Source: an uncultured Mollicutes bacterium | GTDB taxonomy: Bacteria > Bacillota_I > Bacilli_A > RFN20 > CAG-826 | Assembly: GCA_937893635.1 (NCBI GenBank) | Contig: CALBGF010000161.1 | Location: forward strand, 1-5,374 | DNA length: 5,374 nucleotides | Direction of reading: 5' to 3' | In this document: in pieces, positions 5,282 through 5,374 of the stretch | Layout: every line of letters starts with the position of its first letter | Numbering within the stretch: position 1 is the stretch's first letter | Program-made: the position numbers and the translations under genes | The notes under the pieces: model-generated | Seen by the model: only the letters and a program-made list of their open reading frames with translations | Told to the model about the DNA's origin: nothing | Database searches by the model: none

Positions 5282-5374
5282 TATATGAAATAGAAATGAC
5301 TGAAGCGGCAAAAAAAGATTTACAATCTATTTTTGAATATATTGCTTTTATATTACAAGAACCAGAAAATGCAA
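5278..5374 (+). CDS. RelE/ParE-superfamily toxin (5' part, truncated by window edge)
   Basis: Only the first 32 codons are present, continuing past 5374. The start ATG (5278-5280) overlaps the antitoxin TGA by four bases, so translation is probably coupled. The peptide opens MIYEIEMTEAAKKDLQSIFE and then YIAFILQEPENA. This is the pattern of the first strand and two helices of RelE/ParE-fold toxins: a strand ending in T-x-x-A, DL-x-x-I, YIA and a final NA. RelE relatives cut mRNA on the ribosome and ParE relatives poison gyrase. The YIA and P-x-NA features lean toward ParE-like sequences, but the catalytic C-terminus is missing and the choice cannot be made. Confidence 0.8.
   Translation, partial: MIYEIEMTEAAKKDLQSIFEYIAFILQEPENA

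Noticed and set aside
1..5374. Alternative genetic code with TGA as tryptophan
   Set aside because: TGA ends the antitoxin exactly at the toxin overlap, and tryptophans in the identified genes are encoded by TGG.

Overview
The window is low-GC DNA in the style of a gut Bacillota or related Mollicutes lineage. The evidence is A+T-rich codons, strong AGGAGG-type ribosome sites, a GHKL/LytTR two-component system and a DinJ/RelE-type toxin-antitoxin pair. The standard code fits: the antitoxin ends in TGA and tryptophans are TGG. The species cannot be named from the sequence alone.

Positions 1-3201 (all minus strand, read from right to left) form a signalling block. A LytTR response regulator (2485-3201) is followed with zero spacing by a seven-pass GHKL sensor kinase (1150-2484). 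After a 116-bp gap comes the 5' part of a large membrane-anchored glycoside hydrolase family 3 (GH3) protein, which runs off the left edge (1-1033). The gap holds two identical 13-bp direct repeats exactly 21 bp apart, which is the geometry of a LytTR dimer site. They abut a candidate promoter for the GH3 gene. The simplest model is that the kinase senses an extracellular signal, phosphorylates the regulator, and the regulator activates the surface hydrolase gene.

Positions 3334-4860 are a self-contained unit on the minus strand. It is an archaeal-type AAA ATPase with a C-terminal DUF234 domain that carries residues resembling a PD-(D/E)XK nuclease centre (3398-4780). The palindrome CAAAT-NN-ATTTG occurs twice in tandem in its promoter region and once more, extended to perfect 14-bp arms, as its terminator hairpin. 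The 18-bp cores at the two ends match at 16 positions. This flanking signature is the least explained feature of the window.

Positions 4861-5374 (plus strand) start a toxin-antitoxin operon. A well-formed promoter, an operator-like repeat, a complete RelB/DinJ-family antitoxin (4973-5281) and the first 32 codons of an overlapping RelE/ParE-family toxin are present. It is divergent from the ATPase gene, sharing a 192-bp regulatory gap.

No tRNA, rRNA, CRISPR array or recognisable insertion sequence was found. No gene-free stretch exceeds 200 bp.
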